Positions 30,951-41,404 of a DNA stretch of 64,000 nucleotides are shown in pieces. The stretch's first letter is position 1. Each line of letters begins with the position of its first letter. The stretch lies in the NCBI GenBank assembly GCA_022494885.1, contig JAGVSM010003786.1:28538-92537 (forward strand), given 5' to 3'. The translations under genes and the position numbers were made by a program. This DNA is from Micrasema longulum (lineage: Eukaryota > Arthropoda > Insecta > Trichoptera > Brachycentridae). The notes below the pieces were generated by a model. It saw only the letters and a list, made by a program, of their open reading frames with translations. It was not told the DNA's origin and searched no databases.

Positions 30951-31520
30951 TAAAAAGAAAATATGCAAAAATAATTTCAAAAATAAAACATTGTTATAAA
31001 ATCCAGACGCTTTCCGATGACACTCTATCTACGTAGACGGATGTTTGTTTTTGTAGATGAATTTTCGAAAAATAAAGTTTTTATAAAACTAGTTTGCGTA
31101 TTTATTGGACGAAGAGAAGTCAGACCGCGTTTTGTCTTAATATATCTGTGCCTTGGGTCTAAAAGGGCCAATGTCGGATTCGATCTTTTTGCCAACATTT
31201 CGTGGAGGGTGACGTCAGCCAAAAAATTTACATTATGGTGCACAGTCGCCTTTGCCCAGAATGATCAGGCGGGTGAACGATCATCAAGATCTTGATTATT
31301 ATGGTGTAAGGATGTCTTTCTTTACAAATCAGCTAAAGAATCTGTATAGTTAGCCTATGCTTTTTACTTAATCTAAAAAATCTATCATCTGTCTTTGCTG
31401 CTTATTTCTGTTCCTTATATTTTTTTATTCCTTTGTAAAAATTTCTTTTAATTGTAATGTTTATAATGGACTTTGTCCGTAAATAAATAAATAAATAAAT
31501 AATAAATAAATGTTTAGCAA
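30951..31520 (+). other. Unassigned, with a LINE-like tail at its end
   Basis: 31017-31295 has a 92-codon frame with no motif (VCVFIGRREVRPRFV). 31430-31510 ends in CTTTGTCCGTAAATAAATAA, a LINE-type tail, so the segment may be another diverged LINE end. Confidence 0.3.
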
Positions 31521-32634
31521 ATGTATATTCACATACATATGCAGTTGTGTTTCTTTTATTGATAATAGTTCCAACTACTTCAAACAGTTTATTAAAACGT
31601 CACAGAATAGCTGCACAATTACTTTCCTGTAATGTTGTAATTACGAGATTGGCCCGTTAAGATAAGTCACAGATACGAGAATATCGATGCTGGTAAAGAA
31701 AAAGTTATCTAGTGATATTGTTTATTTATTAATATACACGGCACGTAGTGCCTTTTACTTTACAAAAAATACATATTGTGCAGAAATGAACACTTCAATA
31801 CAGTAGATAAAAGAGGGAAAAAAAAGCATAAAAAGTTTATATGTACACATTATACCACAATGGTTTCATTCAATGAACACGCTAACATATTGTGTAAAAA
31901 AAGACATTATAAGGAATAAAAAAAATCATTAAAAGGTATATAAAAATTTAAAAAAACAAAAAACGTTTTTTAATTATTTAAAAAATAGTTATTTAAAAAA
32001 AAAAAGGACAGGTAGGTATGCATAAAAAAAAACTACTGTGCAGAATAGTTTGAATTATTTTAACAAATAAGTAACATACATAATTTTATTTTTGTTCCCG
32101 CAAAGCTGAAGTTTGTCTGCGGGTTACATTACATTTTTTAAAAAAATATATAAAAGGTAAGTACATAGTTTAATAATAAATGAAGAATATAATATATTTA
32201 TGTGCACACTTAAGTTTCACTTGCTGTTTTTAATAAGTTTTTTAATGAATTTAGGTTTTTTCCTCACGATTTTCAACAGGTATTAATATGTTTTGGTACT
32301 ACACTCCCTATTGTTCTATCTCCATAGTAGTTCTTCTTTCGTGGCACCGTCAGCTTCTGTGCCGATACTTGTCGTGTCACGATCTGGTAGATTACTTGGG
32401 ATTTAAAACTGCAATCGAGGAAATGATCTGTCATTATCTTATACTGACACTGTTAATTGGCAAAACGTTAAAATAATAATATAATATTTTACTATTGTCT
32501 TTTATGTTAAATATGTGTGTGAGCTGTACTAATAATATTATTTTTGTTCTTACTTTTATTTATGAACATATATCTGCGTGGATTTAAGTATGAATATGTA
32601 TTATAGTAATAATAAAAATGCATATATAGTTTAA
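31521..32634. other. A+T-rich, no gene recognised
   Basis: 31650-31740 includes GCTGGTAAAGAAAAAGTTAT, matching one end of the foldback element at 5.1-5.3 kb. 32280-32480 is less A+T-rich with a 62-codon frame and no motif. Confidence 0.3.
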
Positions 32635-32885
32635 TTCCACTTTGATTTATAAATTTTTACCAGTGACCGGGTTTCGTAGTGACCGACATCGTCAGACTGG
32701 TGGGAGACTAAACAAATTTCTACGTTTTAGACAAGTACAAGCAGGGGTTGTAAATCATGATTTAATATAATTATGGAAATAAAAGAGCTTAAATTAAATT
32801 AATTTAAGTATATGGGTTTCGTCGTAACAATGTCGGTCACGACGAAACCTGGTCACTGGTTAAAAATTTATAAATAAAAGTGGAA
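32635..32885. mobile_element. Foldback MITE, 251 bp
   Basis: Left arm TTCCACTTTGATTTATAAAT ... CCAGTGACCGGGTTTCG ... GTGACCGACAT; the right arm is the complement, ending AAAAGTGGAA. The arms are about 65 bp, with a non-repetitive centre of about 110 bp. Confidence 0.8.
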
Positions 32886-32967
32886 TAAAAATATAAACAT
32901 ATTTTTATTATTATAATTAAACTGCAGTTCCACCAAGAAATGTCAGTAGAAAAACTTAATCAATTAA

Positions 32968-33219
32968 TACAGCGAAACCGTACAATTTTGCCCTAGATAG
33001 ATATTTTGCCCAAACAGTCTAATCTATGATCAACCATTAAAAAACAAATTTCCATTTTATTTCGGTAAATTTGGTACCAAATTTACCGAAATCAAATGGA
33101 AATATGTTTTTTTAAAGGTTGATCATAGATAAGATAGATCATAGATTATAAATATAAATTAGATTAGACTGTTTGGGCAAGATATCCATCCAGGGCAAAA
33201 TTGGACGGTTTCGCGGTAT
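32968..33219. mobile_element. Near-complete palindromic MITE
   Basis: Arms of about 115 bp meet at a perfect 30-bp palindrome (33061-33090, centre GGTACC). The ends read ATACAGCGAAACCGTACAAT and the complement of ATACCGCGAAACCGTCCAAT. Almost no loop, so it should form a long hairpin. Confidence 0.85.
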
Positions 33220-34454
33220 GTATTATTTTATGTATATTTTTTAGACACCATGAGTACATATTAAATCAGGCAAATGAATGCCTTGACACGGGTTGTGCCC
33301 AGTAAGGTATTCATATAAAAACATAAGTGTTTTATAAAACGTGAAATAAAAAAAATATATATAAATATTTTTGACATCAAATAAACTCTGTTCTGCAGCA
33401 CTGAAACTGAAACCAGCAAATGACAGGTCATAAGCCCTGTAACGCCTAGACTTTTTTGTTGAAACAAATTTAGATATGTAGCAACTTACAAAATAGTAAA
33501 TTCAAGTATTTTTTTTATTTTTTATTTTTATTTTTCTTTCTGTTGACGCCCATGGGGCTTTAACATTAAACATACCATATAATAAGAAAAAGTTACACAT
33601 TAAACAAAATTAACATTTTATCAAATATAAAAATTTAAAAAAAATATATTTACATACACCGGTAAACTAAACTTTAAAGTGAAGTTATCCAAAATGTTGA
33701 AAACTGAAAAGGGTTTTATTAACTAAAAATATAAAACATAACACGGGCTAACTTTTAAGCATACATAAATACGATCGTAGATTTATTGACTAGACTCTAA
33801 TATCTAAAGAATCTCGAATCTTTCATTTTAATTTATATTACATAATTGCATATGAATAAATCCAATTTAGTACGTATTTATGCGATTTTTTAATTAAATA
33901 AAAAAATAAAAAAACTTTAATCGGCTATTTTGAAAAGTTGCTACATGTCGCTTGGTAACTTTTTCCGTTCCAGCGTCGACATGTAAACACACGCCAACGT
34001 TTTACTGTCATTAATTCATAGTACGCGCAAAATTCTAATTGCCTACCTCTACCTATGAATGACATCTATTTTGGTAACTTTAATTTAGAAATTGATGTTT
34101 TTTACGCAGTGGGCGGATTCTGGCCCAAACCCAGAAAAAAATCTACAAACTACTTTAAAATCTACACGCATTTTTAAACGAATTTCGGATGTAAATATTC
34201 CATCAATATATTCCAACACAAATGAATAACATTTTATAGAAGGGAATGCAGAAGTCTGGGCATTTACAGGGATTATGACCTGACCTGTATAACATTCACA
34301 TTCTGCCCACGTTTAAACAAATAGTGAATATTTCACCATCGCTTAGCTCCGTAAGATTTCATATTTTGGCCATGTAGCCTTCAAAAATATAAATATCATC
34401 AAAACGTTAAATATTTCTTGTCTACAAAAACGTAGAACTAATATTGATTCCATA
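33220..34454. repeat. Mixed repeats: family A fragments and a foldback arm
   Basis: Family A pieces lie at 33400-33480 (CAAATGACAGGTCATAAGCC) and 34240-34320 (GGCATTTACAGGGATTATGA). One arm of the 5.1-kb foldback element is at 33935-34010 (AAAGTTGCTACATGTCGCTT). The rest is A+T-rich with no gene. Confidence 0.5.
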
Positions 34455-34507
34455 TATATGTATATATGTTCGGCATACTAAATGGTATAATCAATGTTTC
34501 ATCATTA

Positions 34508-34736
34508 AGCTAGGGTTTCCTAGGACAGCGGTGCCCGTATTTTAACGGCCGTAGTGAACGGTGATGCAGTGGACAGCCGTCGTAAAGGTGATTAGAGAGT
34601 GGTTTCCTAGGAAAACGGTGTTAAATGGTGTTGATAACACCGTTTTCCTAGAAAACCACACTCTAGTCACCTTTACGACGGCTGTCCACTGCATCACCGT
34701 TCACTACGGCCACCGCTGTCCTAGGAAACCCTAGCT
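34508..34736. mobile_element. PIF/Harbinger-type MITE with TTA duplication
   Basis: The ends AGCTAGGGTTTCCTAGGACA and exact complement, with arms of about 105 bp, nearly identical apart from a 12-bp indel. TTA at 34505-34507 and 34737-34739. The LINE paralogue at 22105-22120 (CATCTTTACTGGGACAAG) is the empty site. A 3-bp TTA target is typical of PIF/Harbinger. Confidence 0.9.
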
Positions 34737-34931
34737 TTACTGGGACAAGTAAAATTCAATATTCTGACTCGTAGGTTGAGAAACAATGAAGTACTGTTCA
34801 TCGATCAGCATAGAACAAACTATGGCCTTAATTATCCAATGATCTGGACTTTTTTGGTTTAAGTTTACAGCGATTTAAACAAGCACTAAATAAATAGTCC
34901 AGATCTTGTCTTGATGTCTCTTTTGTTTGTC

Positions 34932-35189
34932 ATCATTCCTCTTTCCGCACCTAATGGTGCATAGGGCGCTGCATTGGTACACCAATTGCAGCGCATCTTG
35001 ATCATTATTGTTACATGAAGGTGAGGCGATCAGTCTTACGCTTCAGGTACCAGTCTAGGGACTTTGAAATATTCTAGTGTAAAAACACCATTTAAAATAG
35101 TATTTCGTATCAAACATGTCGGGAATCGAACCCGAGACCTCTTGCGCGGTAGGCAAATGCGCTGACCATTACACCACGAGGCCGACATA
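34932..35189 (-). repeat. tRNA-headed SINE, family 1 (best-preserved head)
   Basis: Minus-strand head GTCGGCCTCGTGGTGTAATG, GCATTTGCCTACCGCGCAAG, GGTTCGATTCCCGACATG: a near-intact tRNA-Gly/Asp-like fold with A and B boxes. The body and TCATCATT tail face 34932. TGTTTGTC flanks it at 34924-34931 and 35190-35197; the LINE copies near 22945 and 28380 show the empty site. Confidence 0.9.
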
Positions 35190-35255
35190 TGTTTGTCTAT
35201 GCTTCTTTACTTTTACAAAAAATGTTTGTAATATTTAAACCCTATAATTAGGGTT

Positions 35256-35759
35256 TTATCACCCGGGAGGAATATCGGATTTAACATATTGTACATATAA
35301 AGGAATTTTCAAAGACTCTTTTAGTGTTTATAAAAGCTCTAATCATTAATAATTTCATTAATAAATTTCGTTTACTATTTTCAACATCTTTGAAAAGCTA
35401 TTTTATTCGGTTGGTAATAAATTAGATCATTCAAATCCACCCAACATACCACGAATCGTGCATTTGTTTAAAATGTTGGTAGTACCGAATAGAAATTGAA
35501 ACGACGTGTATTGTTGTCTATGATTTTTCCTCCTCTCTAGCCAACCTTGAAATAAATGGTGACCGTTAAATGGGGCGACATTTAAATCGTAAGGCGACTT
35601 TGATCAGCGGATATATTGTTTATATTTATCTCTATAACTTCTGACCATTAATAAATTTCGGTCAATTTTAACTGTTTTTTCTGTTTTAATCAAAACTGAG
35701 AAAGATAAGTTTTCACCAAATAAAAGAACACAATAACCTCTCATTCTGTTTCGATAAAA
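35256..35759. other. Unique sequence upstream of a possible exon
   Basis: No repeat matches and no coding frame; might be the promoter and 5' UTR of the candidate exon at 35760. Confidence 0.3.
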
Positions 35760-35825
35760 ATGTCAGCCAATGAACAAATTCTTATACATTCATTAACTGA
35801 TCATTTTATTCGATCAGAAAGCAAG
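35760..35825 (+). CDS. Candidate first coding exon
   Basis: ATG in a good insect context (AAAAATG) reads MSANEQILIHSLTDHFIRSE then SK, ending at AAG/GTATAT. It is 22 codons, phase 0, with no repeat homologue in the window. The next exon was not identified. Short frames with a donor can occur by chance. Confidence 0.3.
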
Positions 35826-35999
35826 GTATATTATGTTATCTTTATTAATTATTTAGAATATTTCATAAATACATTTTTTTTAAATCATATTTTCCAATTT
35901 TAAACTTGATTTATATTTCAATTGTTATTTTTGAGTTTATATTAAAATTTCATTTTTTGGTTTACAATAATTAGAAAAATAATTTTTGTTTTATGTTAA

Positions 36000-36398
36000 A
36001 TTAAAGCATATTATTTTTATTTATTTATTTATTGATTTATTAATGAAATCATACAGTCTTTAAATAAAACAAGGAACAAATTAACAATTTTAAAAAGTAA
36101 GACCAATTACAGATTTCACACTAATGAATGCAGGAGGAGAGGGGAAAAATAATTTTATTCTAAAAAAAGTAAAAATAAAAATATTACATAAAAAGTTCAT
36201 AAAAAGGAGAAGACATTGTACAGCTACTTTACTTTCCTCCCTCTCTGCTTCCATGAACATTTCAATTTAATTGTAAAAAAAATCACAACTAACAATAAAT
36301 TATTCGATGCAGGTAGTAGATGTGGGTAAGTATAAATTAAGAGTTGAAATCAAATGATTAAAATTAAAAGTATAAATTAATTAAAGTCATAAGGATGA
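36000..36398 (-). repeat. Probable LINE 3' tail (minus) and flank
   Basis: Begins with TTTATTTATTTATTTATTGA-type sequence and shares AAGACCAATTA with 24.0 kb. No coding part found. Confidence 0.3.
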
Positions 36399-36557
36399 CG
36401 AAGACCAGGAAGGTCCAAAATGCGATGGGTGGACTGCATCAGCGCAGATACAACAATGTTGGAAGTGAGAAACTGGAGAAGAAAGGCAGCAGACCAGCAA
36501 AGGTGGAAGAGACTCCTGGATTCAGCTAAGGCCCACCCTGGGCTGTCGAGCTTATGA
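36399..36557 (+). pseudogene. RTE-like LINE C-terminus (open)
   Basis: 53 codons: RRPGRSKMRWVDCISADTTM, LEVRNWRRKAADQQRWKRLL, DSAKAHPGLSSL and stop TGA, then an ATGATGATAAT tail. The family is that of the 2.49-2.76 kb copy but without its stop. GRxKMRWxDC and the QRWKRLLDSAKAHPGL ending are typical of insect RTE-like ORFs. 5'-truncated. Confidence 0.75.
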
Positions 36558-37908
36558 TGATAATATTATAAAGAAATGTATTCACTATTGTTAAATGGAC
36601 TGGTTACTCGGATTGCAAAGGGGTAATTATTATTAAAAGAGAGAAATCTCTTAATCTGTCTTCATTGGAGAAACGTAGAACTGAGATAGACCTTACGTGC
36701 ATTTTAAAAATACTTAATTATAAGTGATGTCCCATCTCTGATGCAATCAATTTCTTTTCAAGTTCTCAACCTTGACATCAGAAGGCCAAATCTATATATT
36801 AAATCATCTAAGAGCAGCTTTTGTTTTTATTCCCCATGTCCAGTATGTGAAGACAAGTCAATTCGTCACACAACTTGGAATTCTTTGGAATAGATCTTCC
36901 GACTTTTCATGGATCTCTTAGCCACTAAAACAGTACGGGATCAAGATCGATTGACATGATTTAGCTCAAAACCTTATTTGCTTATCGTGTTCATGAATAT
37001 ATTGTATACTTTTATTTTATTTCCCTTGGTTGTCTTTGCTATGTTCTTTATCTCTTTTGTATCTTGTACATAATTTGCACCATTTGGACGAAAACGTCTC
37101 AACTAAAAAAAAAACTTTTTGAGAAATTGCAAAAGAAGAATGTAAATTGTGACACCTTCGCATTCGTTCGTTGATTGTTTCGTATTTTTCGAAGTAAGCA
37201 CCAAATTTTGAGTAAAAAATTATACCGAAGACATTCAGCTATGAAGCTATGAAATCGTATTTAAGTACTTAAAAAAACTTATTTAAGTACAATAAAAATA
37301 AATTATTATATATAAGTTTAAACAAGACATTTATTCAATGAGAGATTTAAAAAAAATAAACAAACAGAAGCAATTTGATAAATAAGATAGTGACATTGAT
37401 TTTATCAGGTCGTCAAACAAATGTTTTTATTTATTCACGAAATGACAAAAACGTAAATAAGTCACTAAGATTATCGATAATTTAAATAATAAAGTGGCAT
37501 AAATTTAAATAAGTCACTAAGATTATCGTTAGGTCATTAGTCGTTTTACTATTTTCAAAATTAAAATAAACTTGCCATTCGTATCGAAATAAAATTGACT
37601 CAACCGGCTTTCGGTCACTATGCGTTTCTCTGCGTTGCGTCCTTCACTAACTAATAAAAGCTTCCGTACTGACACGGAATCTAAATTTTCTGAGTAAAAC
37701 CGTGACGTATGTAAGGTTTTGTTGTATTCCCATCCGAATGTTGCGTTTTTTTTTAATGCAAAAAGATGGATAATGTTCATTGAAGTCGTTTTATGATCTT
37801 AAATTTAAGTTTTTTTTTTAGTTAAGTCGTTTTTGTTGTAAAAGAGAGATATGTTTCTTCACATAACTGTTGTAGTTGGCCTAGGCCGTTTATATAATAA
37901 TAAATAAT
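36558..37908. other. No gene recognised
   Basis: 36590-37100 contains LINE-like trailer sequence (CATTTGGACGAAAACGTCTC). 37529-37780 has an 83-codon minus frame (RKLLLVSEGRNAEKRIVTES) with no motif. The rest is A+T-rich. Confidence 0.3.
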
Positions 37909-37977
37909 TAATATAAAGCAGTTTACACGTATTTGTTTATAAATTTGTATAAACCACTAATTTTTTTTTTCAATTAC

Positions 37978-38017
37978 ACTTCGACCGGTTTCGAGGTTAC
38001 TACCTCATCGTCAGGAA
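37978..38017 (-). ncRNA. Hammerhead-ribozyme-like motif, left arm
   Basis: Minus-strand sequence matches the right-arm motif base for base in the core: CTGACGA, stem GAGG/CCTC, GAAA, CCGGTC. See the right-arm entry for the reasoning. Confidence 0.55.
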
Positions 38018-38119
38018 TTTAACTAACTTATAATTACACGCGTTGCTATTTATATAATAAAATATTGTATGAAAGAGATAGAAAATTGAAAGAAAGAGAG
38101 AGAAAGAAGACAAAATAAA

Positions 38120-38470
38120 TCATAACGGGAATAGTTTTAAAAGAGGACTCGAAATTAAATTTAATTGATTATTTATTATTTGAAGTTTTTGATTAATGGC
38201 TTTACTCATTTCTAATCGTTCTAAATTATCTAAACGAAAACCATTTTTATTGACAGGCAAAATTTCTACACACGTTTCTTGATTAAATTCATGGTTTTCG
38301 GATATAAGATGATTTGCAAATTCTGAAAAATTATTATTACTCGGACATCTTATATGTTCTTTGATTCTAACTTAAAATTTACGTGAAGTTTTTCCAATAT
38401 AGAAATTTGGGCAATTTAAACAATTTAATTTAACTTCGAGTCCTCTTTTAAAACTATTCCCGTTATGATT
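38120..38470 (-). pseudogene. GIY-YIG endonuclease remnant of a Penelope-like protein
   Basis: Minus frame with one internal stop: GLEVKLNCLNCPNFYIGKTS, RKF, stop, VRIKEHIRC, FANHLISENHEFN, LDNLERLEMSKAINQKLQII. The CxxC-P-x-FYIGKT-x-R-x5-R-x-KEH...NH pattern is the C-terminal GIY-YIG nuclease of Penelope-like ORFs: the Tyr-Ile-Gly and a downstream Arg and His are seen, as is the Cys pair common in this group. The usual position is the end of an ORF of about 800 residues; here only the last 115 residues remain. It runs into the left arm before its stop at 38120. Confidence 0.75.
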
Positions 38471-38570
38471 TATTTTATCTTCTCTCTCTCTCTTTCTATC
38501 AATTTTCTGTCTCTTTCATACAATATTTTATTATATAAATAGCAACGCGTGTAATTATAAGTTAGTTAAA

Positions 38571-38608
38571 TTCCTGACGATGAGGTAGTAACCTCGAAAC
38601 CGGTCGAA
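38571..38608 (+). ncRNA. Hammerhead-ribozyme-like motif, right arm
   Basis: CTGACGA (38574-38580), stem II GAGG/CCTC (38582-38585, 38592-38595) with loop TAGTAA, GAAA (38596-38599), a very short stem III CCGG, then GTC (38603-38605) as the cleavage triplet. TTC before the core can pair with GAA after it as the start of stem I. One extra U precedes stem II, so activity is uncertain. Hammerheads in Penelope terminal repeats are known; short stem III forms often act as dimers. Confidence 0.55.
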
Positions 38609-38722
38609 GTGTAATTAAAAAAAATAATTTAGTGGTTTATACAAATTTATAAACAAATAAGTGTAAAATGTCATACCACAAAGTGAAAAATGTTTTTGAT
38701 AACAATAATATAAAGCAGTTTA

Positions 38723-39165
38723 AACTGAATGCTGTTTTAATCGTGTACCTAGATCATGAAAAAAATAAGATCAAATATTACCAAGAAAGGGGTAAATATG
38801 CCCACAGAAATACTTAAAAATTAACAATTTTTACGCTACGATATGTGTTGATTGTCAAAATATGTCCAAACTGCTACCATATATGAGTACTTACTACCAA
38901 TTTTAGACAATCATCAAATATCGCCAATAAAAACCAAATATGTTCGACTTCTGACAATCATTATTTGTCACCGACACAAAATATTTATGTTCGATATTTG
39001 ACAACCGCCATAATTTTGATAAGTCAAAGTAATTTAATATGTATGTCAATCGACAGTTCCAAGAAAAACTTTATGAAGATTTTGTTCGATAAAAATACGA
39101 AACAGCTAACCGAATTATACTAATCGAATTATAGTAATACTACATTCGAAGTAATTTTCCCTTCA
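38723..39165. other. No gene recognised
   Basis: A+T-rich with scattered near-repeats of TATGTTCGA and TTTGACAA between 38860 and 39010. Possible 5' flank of the exon candidate at 39166. Confidence 0.25.
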
Positions 39166-39219
39166 ATGCGGTATTCAAGAACACGCAAAACAGTAAACCC
39201 TGGCTTAAGCGAAACATTG
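39166..39219 (+). CDS. Candidate first coding exon
   Basis: ATG reads MRYSRTRKTVNPGLSETL, ending at ACATTG/GTAAGTACAGG, an excellent donor. 18 codons, phase 0, basic. No repeat copy in the window. The downstream 39318-39775 is a LINE, so the next exon would lie beyond it. Confidence 0.3.
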
Positions 39220-39317
39220 GTAAGTACAGGACGTGTCAATAATATTTTTATAATGATTTATTTACACTCACAGTACCACATTACTACTTCTGTTTAAAAT
39301 TTTGGTATTCCGATGAT

Positions 39318-39775
39318 GAAGGCTGTCTGGAGATTGGATATTTACTCAGTGAAAACCAAATGCCACCTATATAACGCCTGCATAACATTTATTCTCCTCT
39401 ATAGATACGAATCGTGGAACCTCACTAGGCCCTAAAAACCCAAAATACAGAGTTTTGAGAAAAGGTGTCTCAGAAGAATCTCGGATGTGCGGTGGTTTGA
39501 CTTTGTGCGGAATGAAGTAATAAGAGAACGGACTCAGCAAACTTCGGTGACAACTGTCATCAAGTGCAGGTGATACGGTTGGCTTGGCCAAGAGCTACGG
39601 ATGCCTCCTAAGAGCTTTAACCACGCTTTTCTATTTTACAAGGCACCAGGTCAGAATGACTAGACGCGAACCTAACTTGGGAGAATGCACAGAGTCTTTT
39701 TGCTGACAGAGATGCCTGGAAGATCTTCGTGGACACCATATGCTCCAAATAGGGAGCGGACGTAGAATGATGATG
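39318..39775 (+). pseudogene. RTE-like LINE C-terminus
   Basis: Plus-strand pieces: KAVWRLDIYSVKTKCHLYNA, CITFILLYRYESWNLT, SFEKRCLRRISDVRWFDFVR, NEVIRERTQQTSVTTVI and, after shifts, DRDAWKIFVDTICSK with a stop; ATGATGATTTT tail. The KT..HLY...LYxxESW and RRI...W.D...NEE-like spacing is the post-RT region of RTE-like LINEs. Several stops and shifts. Confidence 0.7.
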
Positions 39776-39779
39776 ATTT

Positions 39780-40165
39780 TCTAAATATGTTGCAACCAAG
39801 ATGAAAAAGATTTTTAAGGAGGGAATATAGAAGTTAAGGCATTTACAGGTCTTATGACCTGTCGTTGGCTTGTTTAAGTGACCCCTTAGCACACTGTATA
39901 ACAGTCACCATTCTGCCCATGTTTAAACACCCACGTTTCCTCAACTCTTCCATCTGTTGACTTTTGTTAAGTAAAACAGCTGAAACCTTTATCGTATGGG
40001 TAAGATACATCCGGCTGAACCAATTTTACGTACTAGGTTACGAAACATTGTTCATTAGACTAAATGGCATAGTAAGAAGTATAAAAATGGTTTTTAGGCA
40101 ACGCCTGGATGCTAGGCAACGCCTGAATTAGTTCAGCCGGATGAATCTCAGCCACTTGATAAAGG
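39780..40165 (+). repeat. Repeat family A copy
   Basis: Contains GGCATTTACAGGTCTTATGA, CACCATTCTGCCCATGTTTA, CATCTGTTGACTTTTGTTAA and two GGCAACGCCTG words. Near full length. Confidence 0.75.
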
Positions 40166-40359
40166 TTTTCATGACACAAGTAGGCATTTTTGTTTCGATA
40201 TAGAACGTCAGGCCTAGCTGGCGGTCAAAGAACGACGAAATACGCTTTGGGCATGACTAAGCGTTTGAGTATGAGTTTGTCATCATTTTTGAGGGCTCAG
40301 GGCATGTCTGTGTATTTTTCTCTTAAAGAAATGACAAATACATTAGTTCTTTTTATTTA

Positions 40360-40500
40360 CTCAAATATGTATTTCAATTTTTCAGACCATTTCCTAAAAG
40401 TCGTAAATGCAGAAAAATGGATATCGAGTGGTAGAGTAGGATTTGAACCTAGGATCTTTATTCTGTGAGTCCGCAATATTACCACGGGACCACAAGCCAG
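40360..40500 (-). repeat. SINE family 2, diverged copy
   Basis: Minus-strand head GGTCCCGTGGTAATATTGCG with B box GGTTCAAATCCTACTC. The body past 40430 is poorly matched. Confidence 0.55.
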
Positions 40501-40716
40501 GTTTTATTAATATGCCAATGTTATTAGTATGATTTTATTGACGTTTATAAGAGATTCCATGAATCCCATGTAAAAAAAAAGATATGTGTGGTGGAAACGA
40601 GTACAAAAAGATCCCTTGAGTTAAAACGATAATTTGAGACTTTAGTGAAACTACTAATGCCATATATGATTTAATCCTATAAACATATAAATAACAACGT
40701 TTTTAACATTTGACAG
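40501..40716. other. No feature recognised
   Basis: A+T-rich, repeat-poor. Confidence 0.25.
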
Positions 40717-40788
40717 TAATGGCGAAGAGACGCGTGCAGTGAGAACGATGTGCGTAAAAATATATAATATTCACCTGTCTAATCTAAG
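40717..40788 (+). CDS. Candidate internal exon
   Basis: Acceptor TTTTTAACATTTGACAG before 40717, donor CTAAG/GTAAGTTA after 40788. The frame with one leading base reads NGEETRAVRTMCVKIYNIHL then SNL. 72 bp, no repeat copy. Phase does not match the 39166 exon directly. Weak by itself. Confidence 0.25.
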
Positions 40789-41400
40789 GTAAGTTAATTT
40801 TAAACATCGATGGTCCGTATTAACAATGTCGGTTTTGCAAAATGACTAATTTTTAGTAGAGCAGTTCAAAGTTAGTTTTACCAACACTGCTGCATGGACA
40901 AAGTTATTCTACCGACAATATTAGCCTAGAAACTTACTAAATAACATGATTTTCAATCAAATAAATTATTGTGTACCATGTAACTTTTTACGGTGACTAT
41001 ATTTATATAAATAAGTGAAAATTGGTAAAAATTGTATATCCGACATTGTTAATAGGTACCATCGACACCATATAAAGTTGTAATACAGCACATTATTTAT
41101 ACTGCATAAACAATATTATAAAATAATACCTATCTCCTTCATCATTCAAATGTCAGTTTAGTAACAATAACTCCTGACTGACCCTGTGAAATGATCCTCA
41201 AGGGATCATATTGTACACGTGGTAGGGCAAAATAATCCGTTTGTAGGGTTTTGCTAAAATTGGTATAGAAATAACAGGTTGTATAATAACACAATTTGAT
41301 GAATTGTGTTAGATAGGAAAATGATAACTGGTTGAGCCGATAATTTGTTTTGATGTATTTTAGCCAGAATAATCATGAGTAAGTAGATACTGGCTAATTT
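40789..41400. other. Repeat-poor stretch, no gene recognised
   Basis: No coding frame. It contains an ACCATCGA/TCGATGGT-type spaced inverted pair (40810 and 41058), not obviously meaningful. Confidence 0.25.
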
Positions 41401-41404
41401 TGGT

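Larger units (their letters stand above)
34470..35255 (+). pseudogene. Jockey-like LINE C-terminus (family C, copy 2), twice interrupted
   Basis: Reads FGILNGIINV up to the MITE at 34508, then LLGQVKFNI, EVLFIDQHRTNYGLNYPM and FFGL-type sequence after 34740. A SINE then splits the 3' UTR at 34932-35189. Compared with copy 1, about 60 bp are deleted before GATCTGGACTTTTTTGG. Confidence 0.65.
37926..38705 (-). mobile_element. Penelope-like element with inverted terminal repeats
   Basis: Bounded by the 17-bp direct repeat TAATATAAAGCAGTTTA (37909-37925 and 38706-38722). Arms 37926-38165 and 38428-38669 are inverted copies, with 36 bp more on the right. Between them lies a GIY-YIG coding remnant. 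Inverted terminal repeats with a short extension on one side are a known Penelope arrangement. The reverse transcriptase is entirely missing. Confidence 0.8.

Noticed and set aside
35108..35189. A functional tRNA gene on the minus strand
   Set aside because: The head folds like a tRNA and has both promoter boxes, but it is joined to the family 1 SINE body and flanked by a target duplication.
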